NCBI GenBank assembly: GCA_963773605.1
Contig: CAVZBT010000018.1
Coordinates: 138,850-202,849 of the forward strand
Direction of reading: 5' to 3'
Length of the DNA stretch: 64,000 nt
From: CAVZBT01 sp963773605
GTDB lineage: Bacteria; Acidobacteriota; UBA6911
The position numbers and the translations under genes were made by a program. The first letter of the stretch is position 1. Each line of letters starts with the position of its first letter. Below, piece by piece: positions 34,639-43,555 of this stretch. The notes below the pieces were generated by a model, which did no database searches, had not been told where the DNA came from, and saw nothing but the letters and a program-made list of their open reading frames with translations.

Positions 34639-37110
34639 ATGGAAAACTTCGAGAAGCTCGGCGTCTTCTACCTGGGGAAAACCGTAAACCCCGACACCGG
34701 ACAGATTAATCCGGATTATCTCCTCTATGATGCGCGGGACCTCGTCACCCACGCGGTCTGCGTCGGCATGACCGGCAGCGGAAAGACAGGGCTCTGCACC
34801 GCGCTGCTGGAAGAGGCGGCCATCGATTCAATTCCGGCGATCATCATCGATCCCAAAGGGGATCTGGCGGACCTGCTTCTGACCTTCCCGGAACTGCGAC
34901 CCTCGGATTTCCGCCCCTGGATCAACGAGGACGCCGCACGCAGCCAGGAACTGTCCCCGGACGAATTCGCCGCGCGCGAGGCTGAGCGCTGGCGCAAAGG
35001 GCTGGCCGATTGGGACCAGGATGGCAGCCGGATTCAGAGACTGCGCTCCTCGGCGGATTTTGCCGTCTACACGCCCGGCAGCACCGCGGGGCTGCCGGTT
35101 TCGATCACGGCATCCTTCGCCGCCCCGCCGGCCCAGTACTTCGCCGATCGGGAGATGCTTGCGGAGCGGATCGCGAGCACGGCTTCGGGACTGCTCGGGC
35201 TCCTCGGGATACAGGCAGACCCGTTGCGCAGCCGCGAGCACATCCTGATCTCGAACATCCTCGAGCAGGCCTGGGGCGCGCACAAAGATATCACGCTGCC
35301 GCTTCTGATCCAGTCCATCCAGTCCCCGCCGGTGCAGCGCATCGGGGTGTTCGACCTGGAGTCTTTCTACCCGGCCGCCCAGCGCCTCGAGCTCGCCATG
35401 ATGCTCAACAACCTGCTTGCCGCGCCGGCCTTCGGTGCCTGGCTTCAAGGGGAACCCCTCGACGTGGGCCGCATGCTGTACACAGCGGACGCCCGCCCCC
35501 GGGTGAGCATCTTCTCCATCGCGCATCTCTCCGACACCGAACGGATGTTCTTCGTCAGCATGCTGCTGAATCAGACGCTCTCGTGGATGCGCTCGCAGCC
35601 GGGGACGACGAGCCTCCGGGCGATCCTCTACATGGATGAGATCTTCGGCTTTTTCCCTCCGGTTTCCGAGCCGCCCTCGAAAAAGCCGCTCTTGACGCTG
35701 CTCAAGCAGGCGCGTGCGTATGGCCTTGGCATCGTCCTGGCCACCCAGAACCCGGTCGACCTGGATTACAAGGGGCTGGCCAACACAGGCACCTGGCTCA
35801 TCGGCAGGCTGCAAACGGAGCGGGACCGGGACCGGCTGATTGACGGGCTGACGGGGATCACCGCCGGGTCCCAGGCCTTCGACCGCAGCCGCCTGACGGC
35901 GATTCTCTCCGGCCTCAAGCAGCGCACGTTTCTGATGCAGAACGTCCATGAGGACCACCCGGTGCTGTTCAGCAGCCGGTGGTGCCTCTCTTACCTGCCG
36001 GGGCCCTTGACGCGCGCGCAGATCCGCGAACTGACGGGCAACCGGGCGACGGTCGCCGCAGAGGCGTCGCCCACCCCCTCGCCGGGCGTCGTTCCCCAGC
36101 CGTCGGTCCGCGCAGCCGCCGGCGACGCGCTGCTGGCGGCCCCGCCGCCCACCCCGCCCGAACTGCCGCAGTACTTCGCCCCGGCACCTGCGGCGAGCTC
36201 CGTGGGCCGCACCGTTTACCACCCGTTTCTGGTCGGATCTGCCAAGGTCCAGGTGGTCAACAACAAGTACGGGATCACCTCGGCGCAGTCCGTGGCTCAC
36301 CTCCTGGAGTTGCGCGACAACATGACCGTCGCGGCCTGGGACGAGGCGGCGGCCGTCGATATCGAGCCCTCCGCACTGCCCCGGCAGGCGCCGGCCTCGG
36401 GAGAGTACCTCCCGATTCCGACGACGCCGCTGCAGTCCAAGCGGCTGCAGAGTTCACAAAAGGGGTATCTCGACTTCGTCTACCGTTTGTCCCAGATGAC
36501 CCTGTGGAAGAGCAACGTGTTCAAGACCATCTCGCGTCCGGGCGAGTCGGAGCAGGACTTCAGACTGCGTCTCCAGCAGGTGGCGCGGGAACGGAGAGAC
36601 TTCGAAGTCGACCGCCTGCGCCAGCGCTACGCCTCAAGACTGACGACGCTGAACCAACGCCTCATGCGCAGCAACCAACGCATGGGGCGCGAGCAGGAGC
36701 AGTTCGGCGAGCAGAAGGTACAGGCTGGGATTTCTTTGGGGGCGACCGTGCTGGGGGCTCTCTTCGGCCGCAAAGCCTTCAGCGCAAGCACGCTGGGCAG
36801 AGCCACGACGGCGGCACGGCAGGCTTCGCGCATCGTCCGCGAGAAGCAGGATGTCGAGCGCGCACAGGAGGAGAAGGAAGCGGTCCAGACGCAGATCGCG
36901 GATCTCGAGCGCCAGCTGCAGCAGGAAGCCGACCAACTCGCGGCGGCTTTCGACCCGCAGCGGGAGGTGCTTCAACAGATCGCCATACGGCCGACCCGGC
37001 AGGACATCCTGCTGCAGCTCTTTGGCATCGTCTGGGTACCCTTCGAGCTGTTGCCCGACGGCACTCAGCGAGCGCCGGCTCCGCCGGTCTTAAGGTCCGA
37101 CGTGCACTGA
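34639..37110 (+). CDS. HerA/DUF87-like ATPase with C-terminal coiled coil
   Basis: An 823-residue P-loop protein. The N-terminus (FEKLGVFYLGK...YLLYDARDLVTHAVCVGMTGSGKTGL) carries Walker A at 43-50. IIIDPKGDLADLLLTFPEL resembles the HerA/FtsK-type second strand, and ILYMDEIFGFFP near residue 330 is Walker B, followed by LATQNPVDLDYKGL as sensor. A proline/alanine-rich linker (about 475-520) leads to a region with QVVNNKYG and a long helical, coiled-coil-prone part (about 610-780: RERRDFEVDRLRQRY, EKQDVERAQEEKEAVQTQIADLERQLQQEADQL) containing a glycine-rich hydrophobic hairpin (GISLGATVLGALFGRKAF). HerA-type ATPases translocate DNA or act in defence and recombination; this subfamily is uncharacterised to my knowledge. 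The start at 34639 is the family-like N-terminus. There is no nuclease partner nearby. Confidence 0.75.
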   Translation: MENFEKLGVFYLGKTVNPDTGQINPDYLLYDARDLVTHAVCVGMTGSGKTGLCTALLEEAAIDSIPAIIIDPKGDLADLLLTFPELRPSDFRPWINEDAARSQELSPDEFAAREAERWRKGLADWDQDGSRIQRLRSSADFAVYTPGSTAGLPVSITASFAAPPAQYFADREMLAERIASTASGLLGLLGIQADPLRSREHILISNILEQAWGAHKDITLPLLIQSIQSPPVQRIGVFDLESFYPAAQRLELAMMLNNLLAAPAFGAWLQGEPLDVGRMLYTADARPRVSIFSIAHLSDTERMFFVSMLLNQTLSWMRSQPGTTSLRAILYMDEIFGFFPPVSEPPSKKPLLTLLKQARAYGLGIVLATQNPVDLDYKGLANTGTWLIGRLQTERDRDRLIDGLTGITAGSQAFDRSRLTAILSGLKQRTFLMQNVHEDHPVLFSSRWCLSYLPGPLTRAQIRELTGNRATVAAEASPTPSPGVVPQPSVRAAAGDALLAAPPPTPPELPQYFAPAPAASSVGRTVYHPFLVGSAKVQVVNNKYGITSAQSVAHLLELRDNMTVAAWDEAAAVDIEPSALPRQAPASGEYLPIPTTPLQSKRLQSSQKGYLDFVYRLSQMTLWKSNVFKTISRPGESEQDFRLRLQQVARERRDFEVDRLRQRYASRLTTLNQRLMRSNQRMGREQEQFGEQKVQAGISLGATVLGALFGRKAFSASTLGRATTAARQASRIVREKQDVERAQEEKEAVQTQIADLERQLQQEADQLAAAFDPQREVLQQIAIRPTRQDILLQLFGIVWVPFELLPDGTQRAPAPPVLRSDVH

Positions 37111-37514
37111 GGGCAACGGACGGCCGGGATTGGAATGCTCGTGCAGCAGAACGGGCATTCCTTTGTCGTCGCTGCCGCCGTTTTCGGCGCGGTGAATCGG
37201 TTGACCTGCCGGATCATCAGGAAAATCGCGAACGCCACGATCAGAAAATCGATAATGCTGTTAATGAACAGGCCATAGTTGATGGTCGCGGCGCCCGCGG
37301 CTTTGGCCTCCGCCAGCGATTTGTAGGTCTGGCCGCCCAGGCTGATGAACAGGTTCGAAAAATCGATGCCTCCCAGGAGCAGTCCGAGCGGGGGCATCAG
37401 GACATCGGCCACGAACGATGAGACAATTTTGCCGAAGGCCGCGCCAATGATGATGCCGACCGCCATATCGAGCACGTTTCCCCGCATCACGAATTTCTTG
37501 AACTCAGCAAGCAT
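37065..37514 (-). CDS. mscL: Large-conductance mechanosensitive channel with C-terminal zinc ribbon
   Basis: A 149-residue inner-membrane channel that opens under hypo-osmotic stress. It begins MLAEFKKFVMRGNVLDMAVGIIIGAAFGKIVSSFVADVLMPPLG, the canonical N-terminal helix and first membrane helix; a periplasmic loop and the second helix (INSIIDFLIVAFAIFLMI) follow. Beyond the usual C-terminal bundle it carries CPFCCTSIPIPAVRCPQC, a four-cysteine zinc ribbon absent from E. coli MscL but seen in some other phyla. The start at 37514 has GGAGGGGG 5 nt upstream. Its last 46 bp overlap the convergent ATPase gene. Confidence 0.92.
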   Translation of the reverse strand: MLAEFKKFVMRGNVLDMAVGIIIGAAFGKIVSSFVADVLMPPLGLLLGGIDFSNLFISLGGQTYKSLAEAKAAGAATINYGLFINSIIDFLIVAFAIFLMIRQVNRFTAPKTAAATTKECPFCCTSIPIPAVRCPQCTSDLKTGGAGAR

Positions 37515-37576
37515 CTCGCCCCCTCCTCGCAAATTTTCCCAGCTGACCCCGTGTGTTCACACTTGCGTCCGGCAGT

Positions 37577-38509
37577 TCAGGCAATTTTGCGCCGCTGATA
37601 TTCGTCGAATGTGACGGCCAGGACGATGACCGACCCGATAATCACCTGCTGGAGGAAAGGAGAGATCCCCAGCAGGTTGCAGCCGTTGCTCAGCAGGCCC
37701 ATAATCAGCGACCCAACGACGGTGCCGATGACCGTCCCCTGCCCGCCGTTGAGGCTTCCGCCTCCGATCACGACCGCCGCGATCACGCGCAACTCGTAAC
37801 CCTCTCCGGCAGTCGGTTGCCCCGTTACGAGCCTGGCGGCCTCGATCATGCCTGCCAACCCGGCAAGCGCACCGCCGAGAGCGTAGATTGTGACCGTGAT
37901 CCTGCCGATCCTAATTCCCGAACAGCGCGCCGCCTCCGCATTACTACCGATAGCGTAACTGTAACGCCCAAGTTTCGTATAATCTAACACAAAGTGGATC
38001 AAAGCCGCCACGACCAGCAGAAACAGCAGCGGCACCGGGACGATACCGAAAATATTCCCGGTCGCGAGCACGCCGAAATCGCGCTTCAGGTTCGCGACCG
38101 GCATTCCCCCCGTGATGATCAGCGTCAGGCCGCGGTAGATCCCGAGAGTCCCGAGCGTGGCAATGAATGGGGGGATACGCAGCAGGGTTATGGCGCTGCC
38201 ATTGACCGCCCCACAGGCCATCCCGGTCGCCACGGCCCCCAGGAGCGCAACCGGGGTGGAACCGACGCCGGCAATCAGCATGGCGCCGCACACCCCCGTT
38301 AAACCCACCATCGACCCAACGGAGAGATCGATGCCGCCAGAGGCCATGATCACCGTCATACCGATCGCGATGATGGTGATGACCGTCGTCTGCCGCGCCA
38401 CCGACGAGAGGTTGCCCATGGTCAGGAAATAGGGCGACGCCACAGACAGGAATACGAACAGGGCGATCAGGCTCGCAAAGGGCAGAAACCGCTTCATGAA
38501 GTCGCGCAT
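37577..38509 (-). CDS. Sugar ABC transporter permease (RbsC-like)
   Basis: A 310-residue inner-membrane subunit of the BPD_transp_2 family with about nine to ten helices. It shows the conserved GIDLSVGSMVGLTGV segment and the cytosolic EAA-like loop around SNAEAARCSGIRIGRITVTIYALGGALAGLAGM. It pairs with the double-cassette ATPase (stop 21 bp upstream) and the lipoprotein binding protein of the same operon to import a monosaccharide or related compound. RbsC, XylH, AraH and AI-2 LsrC/D permeases belong to the same family, so substrate is uncertain. No sugar kinase or regulator is adjacent. The C-terminus ends EYQRRKIA. Confidence 0.9.
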   Translation of the reverse strand: MRDFMKRFLPFASLIALFVFLSVASPYFLTMGNLSSVARQTTVITIIAIGMTVIMASGGIDLSVGSMVGLTGVCGAMLIAGVGSTPVALLGAVATGMACGAVNGSAITLLRIPPFIATLGTLGIYRGLTLIITGGMPVANLKRDFGVLATGNIFGIVPVPLLFLLVVAALIHFVLDYTKLGRYSYAIGSNAEAARCSGIRIGRITVTIYALGGALAGLAGMIEAARLVTGQPTAGEGYELRVIAAVVIGGGSLNGGQGTVIGTVVGSLIMGLLSNGCNLLGISPFLQQVIIGSVIVLAVTFDEYQRRKIA

Positions 38510-38530
38510 CAGCGCACACCTTTGCTCAGA

Positions 38531-40021
38531 TTATTGGACCAGTGCGGCATAACGCATGATCTCCTCCGGGGTCGCCCGGCTCGCGTCCAGCGTGGCGACA
38601 AACTCGCCGCGCCGCATCACGGCGATCCTGTGACTCATGCCGAGCAGTTCGGGGAGATCCGACGAAATCATCAGGATCGCGCCGCCGTCGCTCGCGATCT
38701 GCCGGATCAGCCGGTAAATCTCCGCCCGGGCGCCGAGGTCGACCCCCTGGGTCGGCTCGTCGAGCAGGAGTACGGAAGACCCGGCGAACAGCCATCGGGC
38801 CACGAGACACTTCTGCTGGTTGCCGCCCGAGAGGCGGTAGATCGGGTCCCACTCGGAGCGGGCGCGAATGCGCAAACCCCGGACCAGCTCGCCGCATTTG
38901 CGGGCCTCCTCGCGGAGGCGCAGAACACCTCCAGCCGTGACCTTGTCCAGTGCCGCGATCGAGATGTTGTGCACGAGGGAAAGCTGCGGGAACAGGCTGG
39001 TGATCTTGCGGTCCTCGGTCAGGTAGGCGAAGCCCGACCGGATGGCGTCGCGGCTGCTGCGGAAATGGACCGGCTTGCCCCGTAGCGCGACCGAGCCCTC
39101 CTGGGGCGGGTCAAGCCCGAAGAGGCCGCGCGCCAGCGCCGTCCGGCCGGCCCCGACGAGGCCGGCGAGGCCCAGGATTTCGCCGCGGTGCAGGGCGAAC
39201 GACACGCCCCGGTATTGGCCCCTGCCGGCGAGGCCGCGTACATCCAAAACCACTTCCGCGCCGGGCTCGCTGCGCGGCGGGTAGAGCTCTTCGATTTCGC
39301 GACCCACCATGTAGCGGATGATCGCGGAGTTGTCGAGCGACTGGAATGACCCGGAGTACACCCGTTTGCCGTCGCGCAGGATCGTGATGCGGCCGGCAAT
39401 CTGTGCCAGTTCCTCCATCCGGTGGGAGATATACACGATACCGAGGCCGCGCTCCTTCAGCTCCCCGATGATCCGAAAGAGCTCCGCTGCCTCGGGCCCC
39501 GAGAGCATCGCCGTCGGCTCGTCCATGACGACCACGCGGGTCGCGGAGCGCAGGGCGCGGGCAATCTCGACCATCTGCTTTTCCGCCCGGGTCAGCCGGG
39601 CGACAGGGGCCCAGGGGTCGAGGGCGAAATGGTGGCGCTCCAGCAGCGCGCGCGCCTGGCGCACCATTTCCCGGTTGTCGAGCAGGCCCGCGGCGCCCGT
39701 CGTCTCGGTGCCCAGGAAGATGTTGGCCGCAACGCTCAGGTGGGGGGCGAGGGTGTGTTCCTGGAAGATCATGCTCAGCCCGGCGCGGCGCGCTTCGTGC
39801 GGCGTGGAGATGCGGACGTCGCGCCCACCGATCCGGATGGTCCCCGAGTCGCGGGAATACACGCCGTTGAGGATCTTCATGAGCGTGGATTTCCCCGCCC
39901 CGTTCTCCCCGACCAACGCGTGGACTTCCCCCGGCCAGATCTCGAGATCGATGTCCGAAAGAACGAGATTGCCCCCGAAGGACTTCGAGATGCCTTTCAT
40001 CTCCAGGAGGGGCTCGGGCAT
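38531..40021 (-). CDS. Sugar ABC transporter ATPase, two cassettes (RbsA-like)
   Basis: A 496-residue protein with two fused nucleotide-binding domains. NBD1 has Walker A GENGAGKSTLMKIL (about 37-50) and Walker B VVVMDEPTAML, but its signature reads LTRAEKQMVEIARAL instead of LSxGQ, a known kind of degeneracy in this family but marked here. NBD2 has the typical altered Walker A GLVGAGRTALARGLFG, a normal signature LSGGNQQKCLVARWL and Walker B VLLLDEPTQGVD. One of the two ATP sites is therefore probably weak or regulatory. It starts 6 bp after the binding-protein stop and is followed by the permease; all three form a compact operon. Confidence 0.91.
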   Translation of the reverse strand: MPEPLLEMKGISKSFGGNLVLSDIDLEIWPGEVHALVGENGAGKSTLMKILNGVYSRDSGTIRIGGRDVRISTPHEARRAGLSMIFQEHTLAPHLSVAANIFLGTETTGAAGLLDNREMVRQARALLERHHFALDPWAPVARLTRAEKQMVEIARALRSATRVVVMDEPTAMLSGPEAAELFRIIGELKERGLGIVYISHRMEELAQIAGRITILRDGKRVYSGSFQSLDNSAIIRYMVGREIEELYPPRSEPGAEVVLDVRGLAGRGQYRGVSFALHRGEILGLAGLVGAGRTALARGLFGLDPPQEGSVALRGKPVHFRSSRDAIRSGFAYLTEDRKITSLFPQLSLVHNISIAALDKVTAGGVLRLREEARKCGELVRGLRIRARSEWDPIYRLSGGNQQKCLVARWLFAGSSVLLLDEPTQGVDLGARAEIYRLIRQIASDGGAILMISSDLPELLGMSHRIAVMRRGEFVATLDASRATPEEIMRYAALVQ

Positions 40022-40027
40022 AGCGCC

Positions 40028-40996
40028 TTATTTCCTGAGGTACTTATCGATGGGCGGGCGCACCAGGTCCTGGATGGCAGGTTCCGGCAGGTTGGCGGAT
40101 GTGACGACCGTGGCTCCGGTGTCGATGCGCCTTTCGGGCGTACGCCCGTTCAGCTTGTCGACGATCGCCTTCACGCTCATGTACCCCATGCGAAACGGGT
40201 TCTGCAGCACGAGCGAGTCGATATTGCCCGCCTGCAGATCCTCGATCAGGGTGGGGGAGGTGTCGAAGCCGACGATCTTGAGCTTGCCCGCGATCCCCTT
40301 CGACTTGGCCGCCTGGACCGCCCCCACGGTGCCCGATTCGTTGCTGCAGAACAGGCCGGACAGGCTGGGGTGCGCGGTGAGCATGTCCTCCGCGACGGCA
40401 AGCGACTTGGCCCGATCCGACATGCCATATTGGAAGTCGACCACCTGCAGGCCGGGGAATTTGCGGGCGAGGGTCTCGCGGAATCCGTTCTCTCTTTCGG
40501 CGGTCGATACGCTCCCGGGGATCGTGGCGAGAATGGCGATGTTGCCGGACCGAATCAGCGATCCCATCCGTTCCGCCGCCAGACTGCCCCCTTTGTAGTT
40601 GTCGGTCGAGACGTAGGTCAGGTATCTCTCGGTCTGGATGCCCGAATCGAAGATGACGACCGGGATGTTCTCCTGTGCCGCGCGTTCGACGATCGGGACC
40701 AGCGATTCGCCATGCGTCGGGGCCAGCACGATTCCGTCGACGCGCTGGTTGATGAAGTCCTCCACGATATTGATCTGGCGGCTGAAGTCGATCTCCGATG
40801 CCGGACCGTTCCAGCGGATCTCCACTCCGAATTCCTGCGCCGCCGCGGCGGCCCCGGCGTGGACCGCCTGCCAGAAGATGTGCGCCTGGCTCTTGGGCAC
40901 GACCGCGATCACGAGCTTGTCTCTCTTCCTGCAGGAAAAGCCGGCCGCCAGCGCCAGCAGGAGCACGACTGTGAGGCTGCGTCGCATCCGACTCAT
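40028..40996 (-). CDS. Sugar ABC transporter substrate-binding lipoprotein (RbsB-like)
   Basis: A 322-residue periplasmic binding protein of type I (Peripla_BP_4). The signal peptide ends in a lipobox-like AAGFSC, so it is probably lipid-anchored. Conserved features are the opening KLVIAVVPKSQAHIFWQAVHAGA, the hinge regions IDGIVLAPTHG and VVIFDSGI, and VGFDTSPTLIEDLQAG with QNPFRMGYMSVKAI near the end. The ligand is a sugar or sugar-like compound by family, not determinable further. The ATG at 40996 has GGAGG 4 nt upstream. It is the first gene of the ABC operon, immediately after the strong palindrome at 41021-41048. Confidence 0.9.
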   Translation of the reverse strand: MSRMRRSLTVVLLLALAAGFSCRKRDKLVIAVVPKSQAHIFWQAVHAGAAAAAQEFGVEIRWNGPASEIDFSRQINIVEDFINQRVDGIVLAPTHGESLVPIVERAAQENIPVVIFDSGIQTERYLTYVSTDNYKGGSLAAERMGSLIRSGNIAILATIPGSVSTAERENGFRETLARKFPGLQVVDFQYGMSDRAKSLAVAEDMLTAHPSLSGLFCSNESGTVGAVQAAKSKGIAGKLKIVGFDTSPTLIEDLQAGNIDSLVLQNPFRMGYMSVKAIVDKLNGRTPERRIDTGATVVTSANLPEPAIQDLVRPPIDKYLRK

Positions 40997-41020
40997 AGGG
41001 CCTCCGGAGGAAGATCCGGA

Positions 41021-41048
41021 CCGGGCCCCGGTGCGCACCGGGGCCCGG
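41021..41048 (-). terminator. Perfect 28-nt palindrome after hppA
   Basis: Arms CCGGGCCCCGG and CCGGGGCCCGG flank TGCGCA, which is itself self-complementary, so all 28 nt are one perfect palindrome. It lies 12 bp past the hppA stop and 24 bp before the binding-protein start. There is no U-tract. It is likely a terminator or mRNA-stabilising hairpin separating hppA from the ABC operon. Confidence 0.5.
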
Positions 41049-41060
41049 CTGGAAATGAGG

Positions 41061-43505
41061 CTAGGCGCCCGACTTGATGCGCATGCCGTAGAACGAGCGG
41101 TAGACGAAGAAGAAGGCGACCAGCAGGAATACGGCCGAGAGCGTCAGGCTCACCGCCGACCCGGCGTCGGTGGTCAGCTTGACCGCAAGCTCGACGGCCA
41201 GCAGGCCGAACAACGTGGTGAACTTGATCACGGGATTCATGGCCACCGAGGAAGTGTCCTTGAAGGGGTCGCCCACCGTGTCGCATATGACCGTAGCGGC
41301 GTGCAACGGGGTTCCCTTCTCCTTCAACTCGACCTCGACGATTTTCTTGGCATTGTCCCACGCGGCCCCGGCGTTGGCCATGAAGATCGCCTGGAACAGG
41401 CCGAAGAGCGCAATGGAAATCAGGTAGCCGATGAAGAAGTAGGGCTCAAAGAAGGCAAACGCCAGGGTCGAGAAGAACACCGTCATGAAGATGTTGAACA
41501 TGCCCTTCTGCGCATACTTGGTGCAGATGGCCACCACCTTCTTGCTGTCCGACACCGACGCCTTCTCCACACTCTCGAGCCGGATATTCGCCTTGATGAA
41601 CTCGACCGCCCGGTAGGCCCCCGTGCTCACCGCCTGCGTGGACGCGCCGGTGAACCAGTAGATCACCGCGCCGCCGCAGACCAGGCCCAGCAGGAACTGC
41701 GGGTGGAGGAGCGACAGCTTGTCGAGGTTCAGGGTGAGACCGTTGGTCAGCAGGACGATGATCGAGAAGATCATCGTCGTGGAGCCGACCACCGCCGTCC
41801 CGATGAGCACCGGCTTCGCGGTCGCCTTGAAGGTGTTGCCGGCGCCGTCGTTCTGCTCGAGGAGGTGCTTCGCGGTCTCGAAATCCACATTGAAGCCGTG
41901 TTCTTTCTTGATCTGCTCCTTCACGCCGGGGATCTGCTCGATCACCGAAAGCTCGAAGATCGACTGGGCGTTGTCGGTAACCGGGCCGTAGGAGTCGACC
42001 GCGATGGTCACCGGGCCCATCCCGAGGAACCCGAAGGCGACCAATCCGAAGGCAAAGACCGCCGGCGCGTGCATCAGGGCGCCGAAGCCCAGGGTCGACA
42101 CTGCGGCCGCCGTTCCCATCAGGGCCACGATCGCCAGACCGATCCAATAAGCGCTGAAGTTGCCGGCGATAAACCCGGATAGGATGCCCAGCGAGGCGCC
42201 GCCTTCGCGCGCAGAGGTAACGACCTCACGCACATGGCGCGATTCCGTGGAGGTGAAAACCTTCACCAATTCGGGAATCACGGCCCCGGCCAGCGTGCCG
42301 CAGGTTATCACGGTCGACAGCTTCCACCAGAGCGTGCCGTCGCCAAGGTCCGAGATGAGCAGGTAGGACACGACGTAGGTCAGAATGACTGACACAATCG
42401 ATGTGAGCCACACGAGGACCGTCAGCGGCGATTCGAAATTCATCTGAGTGGCGTTGCTGTAGCGGGCCTTCGCGAGCCCCTCGTTGATCAGGTAGGAGAG
42501 ACCCGAAGCTATGATCATCATGATACGCATGGCGAAGATCCAGACCAGCAGCTGAACCTGAACAATCGGCTGCAGGACGGCCAGCAGGATGAACGTGATG
42601 AGCGCAACACCCGTGACCCCGTAGGTTTCGAAGCCGTCGGCCGTGGGCCCGACCGAGTCGCCCGCGTTGTCGCCGGTGCAATCCGCGATCACGCCGGGGT
42701 TGCGGGCGTCGTCTTCTTTGATGTTGAAGACGATCTTCATCAGGTCCGAACCGATGTCCGCAATCTTGGTGAAGATGCCGCCCGCGATACGCAGGGCAGC
42801 CGCGCCCAGCGACTCGCCGATCGCAAACCCGATGAAACAGGGGCCGGCGTAATCACCCGGAATGAAAAGCAGGATGCAGAGCATCATGAACAGCTCGACG
42901 CTGATCAGCATCATCCCGATGCTCATGCCGGCCTTCAGAGGGATGACATAAATCGGGTAGGGCTTCCCCTGCAGGCTGGCAAAGGCCGTCCGGGAGTTGG
43001 CGAAGGTGTTGACCCGGATGCCGAACCACGCCACCCCGTAGCTGCCGCCGATGCCGATGAGGCTGAAGATTACGATGATGACGACTCTCAGGGCGTCGAA
43101 GTGCTGCAGCACGCCGAAGTAAACGATCATGATCACGCCGATGAACAGCTCAAGCAGCAGGATGAACTTGCCTTGCGTGATCAGGTACGTTTTGCAGGTC
43201 TCGTAAATCAACTCGGAGATTTCGCGCATCGAGCTGTGGACGGGGAGGCCCCGCAACTGCGTGAAAATAATGAGACCGAAGAGCAGTCCGAGCGCGCAGA
43301 CCCCGATACCCGCCATCAGCAGCGTGCGGGCGTTGACGCCGTGGAACGACACCTGTGAAAGGTCGGGGAGCACCAGACTTGCCTCACCGCCCGAATGACT
43401 GACCGCCGTCGGTTCCTGCTGCTGGACTTGGGCGACGGCGAGAGGCGGGGTCAGCAGCGCAGCTACCAGAAAGGCTGATACATACCAGGGCACGATCCTT
43501 TTCAT
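41061..43505 (-). CDS. hppA: Membrane-bound ion-pumping pyrophosphatase
   Basis: An 814-residue integral membrane enzyme that couples pyrophosphate hydrolysis to H+ (or Na+) export, with about 16 helices. Family blocks are recognisable: RIAGGIFTKIADIGSDLM, EDDARNPGVIADCTGDNAGDSVGPTADGFETYG, DSYGPVTDNAQSIFEL and GDPFKDTSSVAMNPVIK. The usual DVGADLVGKVE reads DIGSDLMKIVF, and DNVGDNVGDCAGMAADLFE is changed to DCTGDNAGDSVGPTADGFE, so it belongs to a diverged branch. The position that determines K+ dependence is Lys (GNTFKATAK), as in K+-independent enzymes (inference by alignment). It has a cleavable-looking signal peptide (MKRIVPWYVSAFLVAALLTPP). The start at 43505 has AGGAG 10 nt upstream. Confidence 0.9.
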   Translation of the reverse strand: MKRIVPWYVSAFLVAALLTPPLAVAQVQQQEPTAVSHSGGEASLVLPDLSQVSFHGVNARTLLMAGIGVCALGLLFGLIIFTQLRGLPVHSSMREISELIYETCKTYLITQGKFILLLELFIGVIMIVYFGVLQHFDALRVVIIVIFSLIGIGGSYGVAWFGIRVNTFANSRTAFASLQGKPYPIYVIPLKAGMSIGMMLISVELFMMLCILLFIPGDYAGPCFIGFAIGESLGAAALRIAGGIFTKIADIGSDLMKIVFNIKEDDARNPGVIADCTGDNAGDSVGPTADGFETYGVTGVALITFILLAVLQPIVQVQLLVWIFAMRIMMIIASGLSYLINEGLAKARYSNATQMNFESPLTVLVWLTSIVSVILTYVVSYLLISDLGDGTLWWKLSTVITCGTLAGAVIPELVKVFTSTESRHVREVVTSAREGGASLGILSGFIAGNFSAYWIGLAIVALMGTAAAVSTLGFGALMHAPAVFAFGLVAFGFLGMGPVTIAVDSYGPVTDNAQSIFELSVIEQIPGVKEQIKKEHGFNVDFETAKHLLEQNDGAGNTFKATAKPVLIGTAVVGSTTMIFSIIVLLTNGLTLNLDKLSLLHPQFLLGLVCGGAVIYWFTGASTQAVSTGAYRAVEFIKANIRLESVEKASVSDSKKVVAICTKYAQKGMFNIFMTVFFSTLAFAFFEPYFFIGYLISIALFGLFQAIFMANAGAAWDNAKKIVEVELKEKGTPLHAATVICDTVGDPFKDTSSVAMNPVIKFTTLFGLLAVELAVKLTTDAGSAVSLTLSAVFLLVAFFFVYRSFYGMRIKSGA

Positions 43506-43555
43506 TTCGAAATGTCTCCTGAACGATTTATGAATGCGCCCGCGAACGCCACTCG

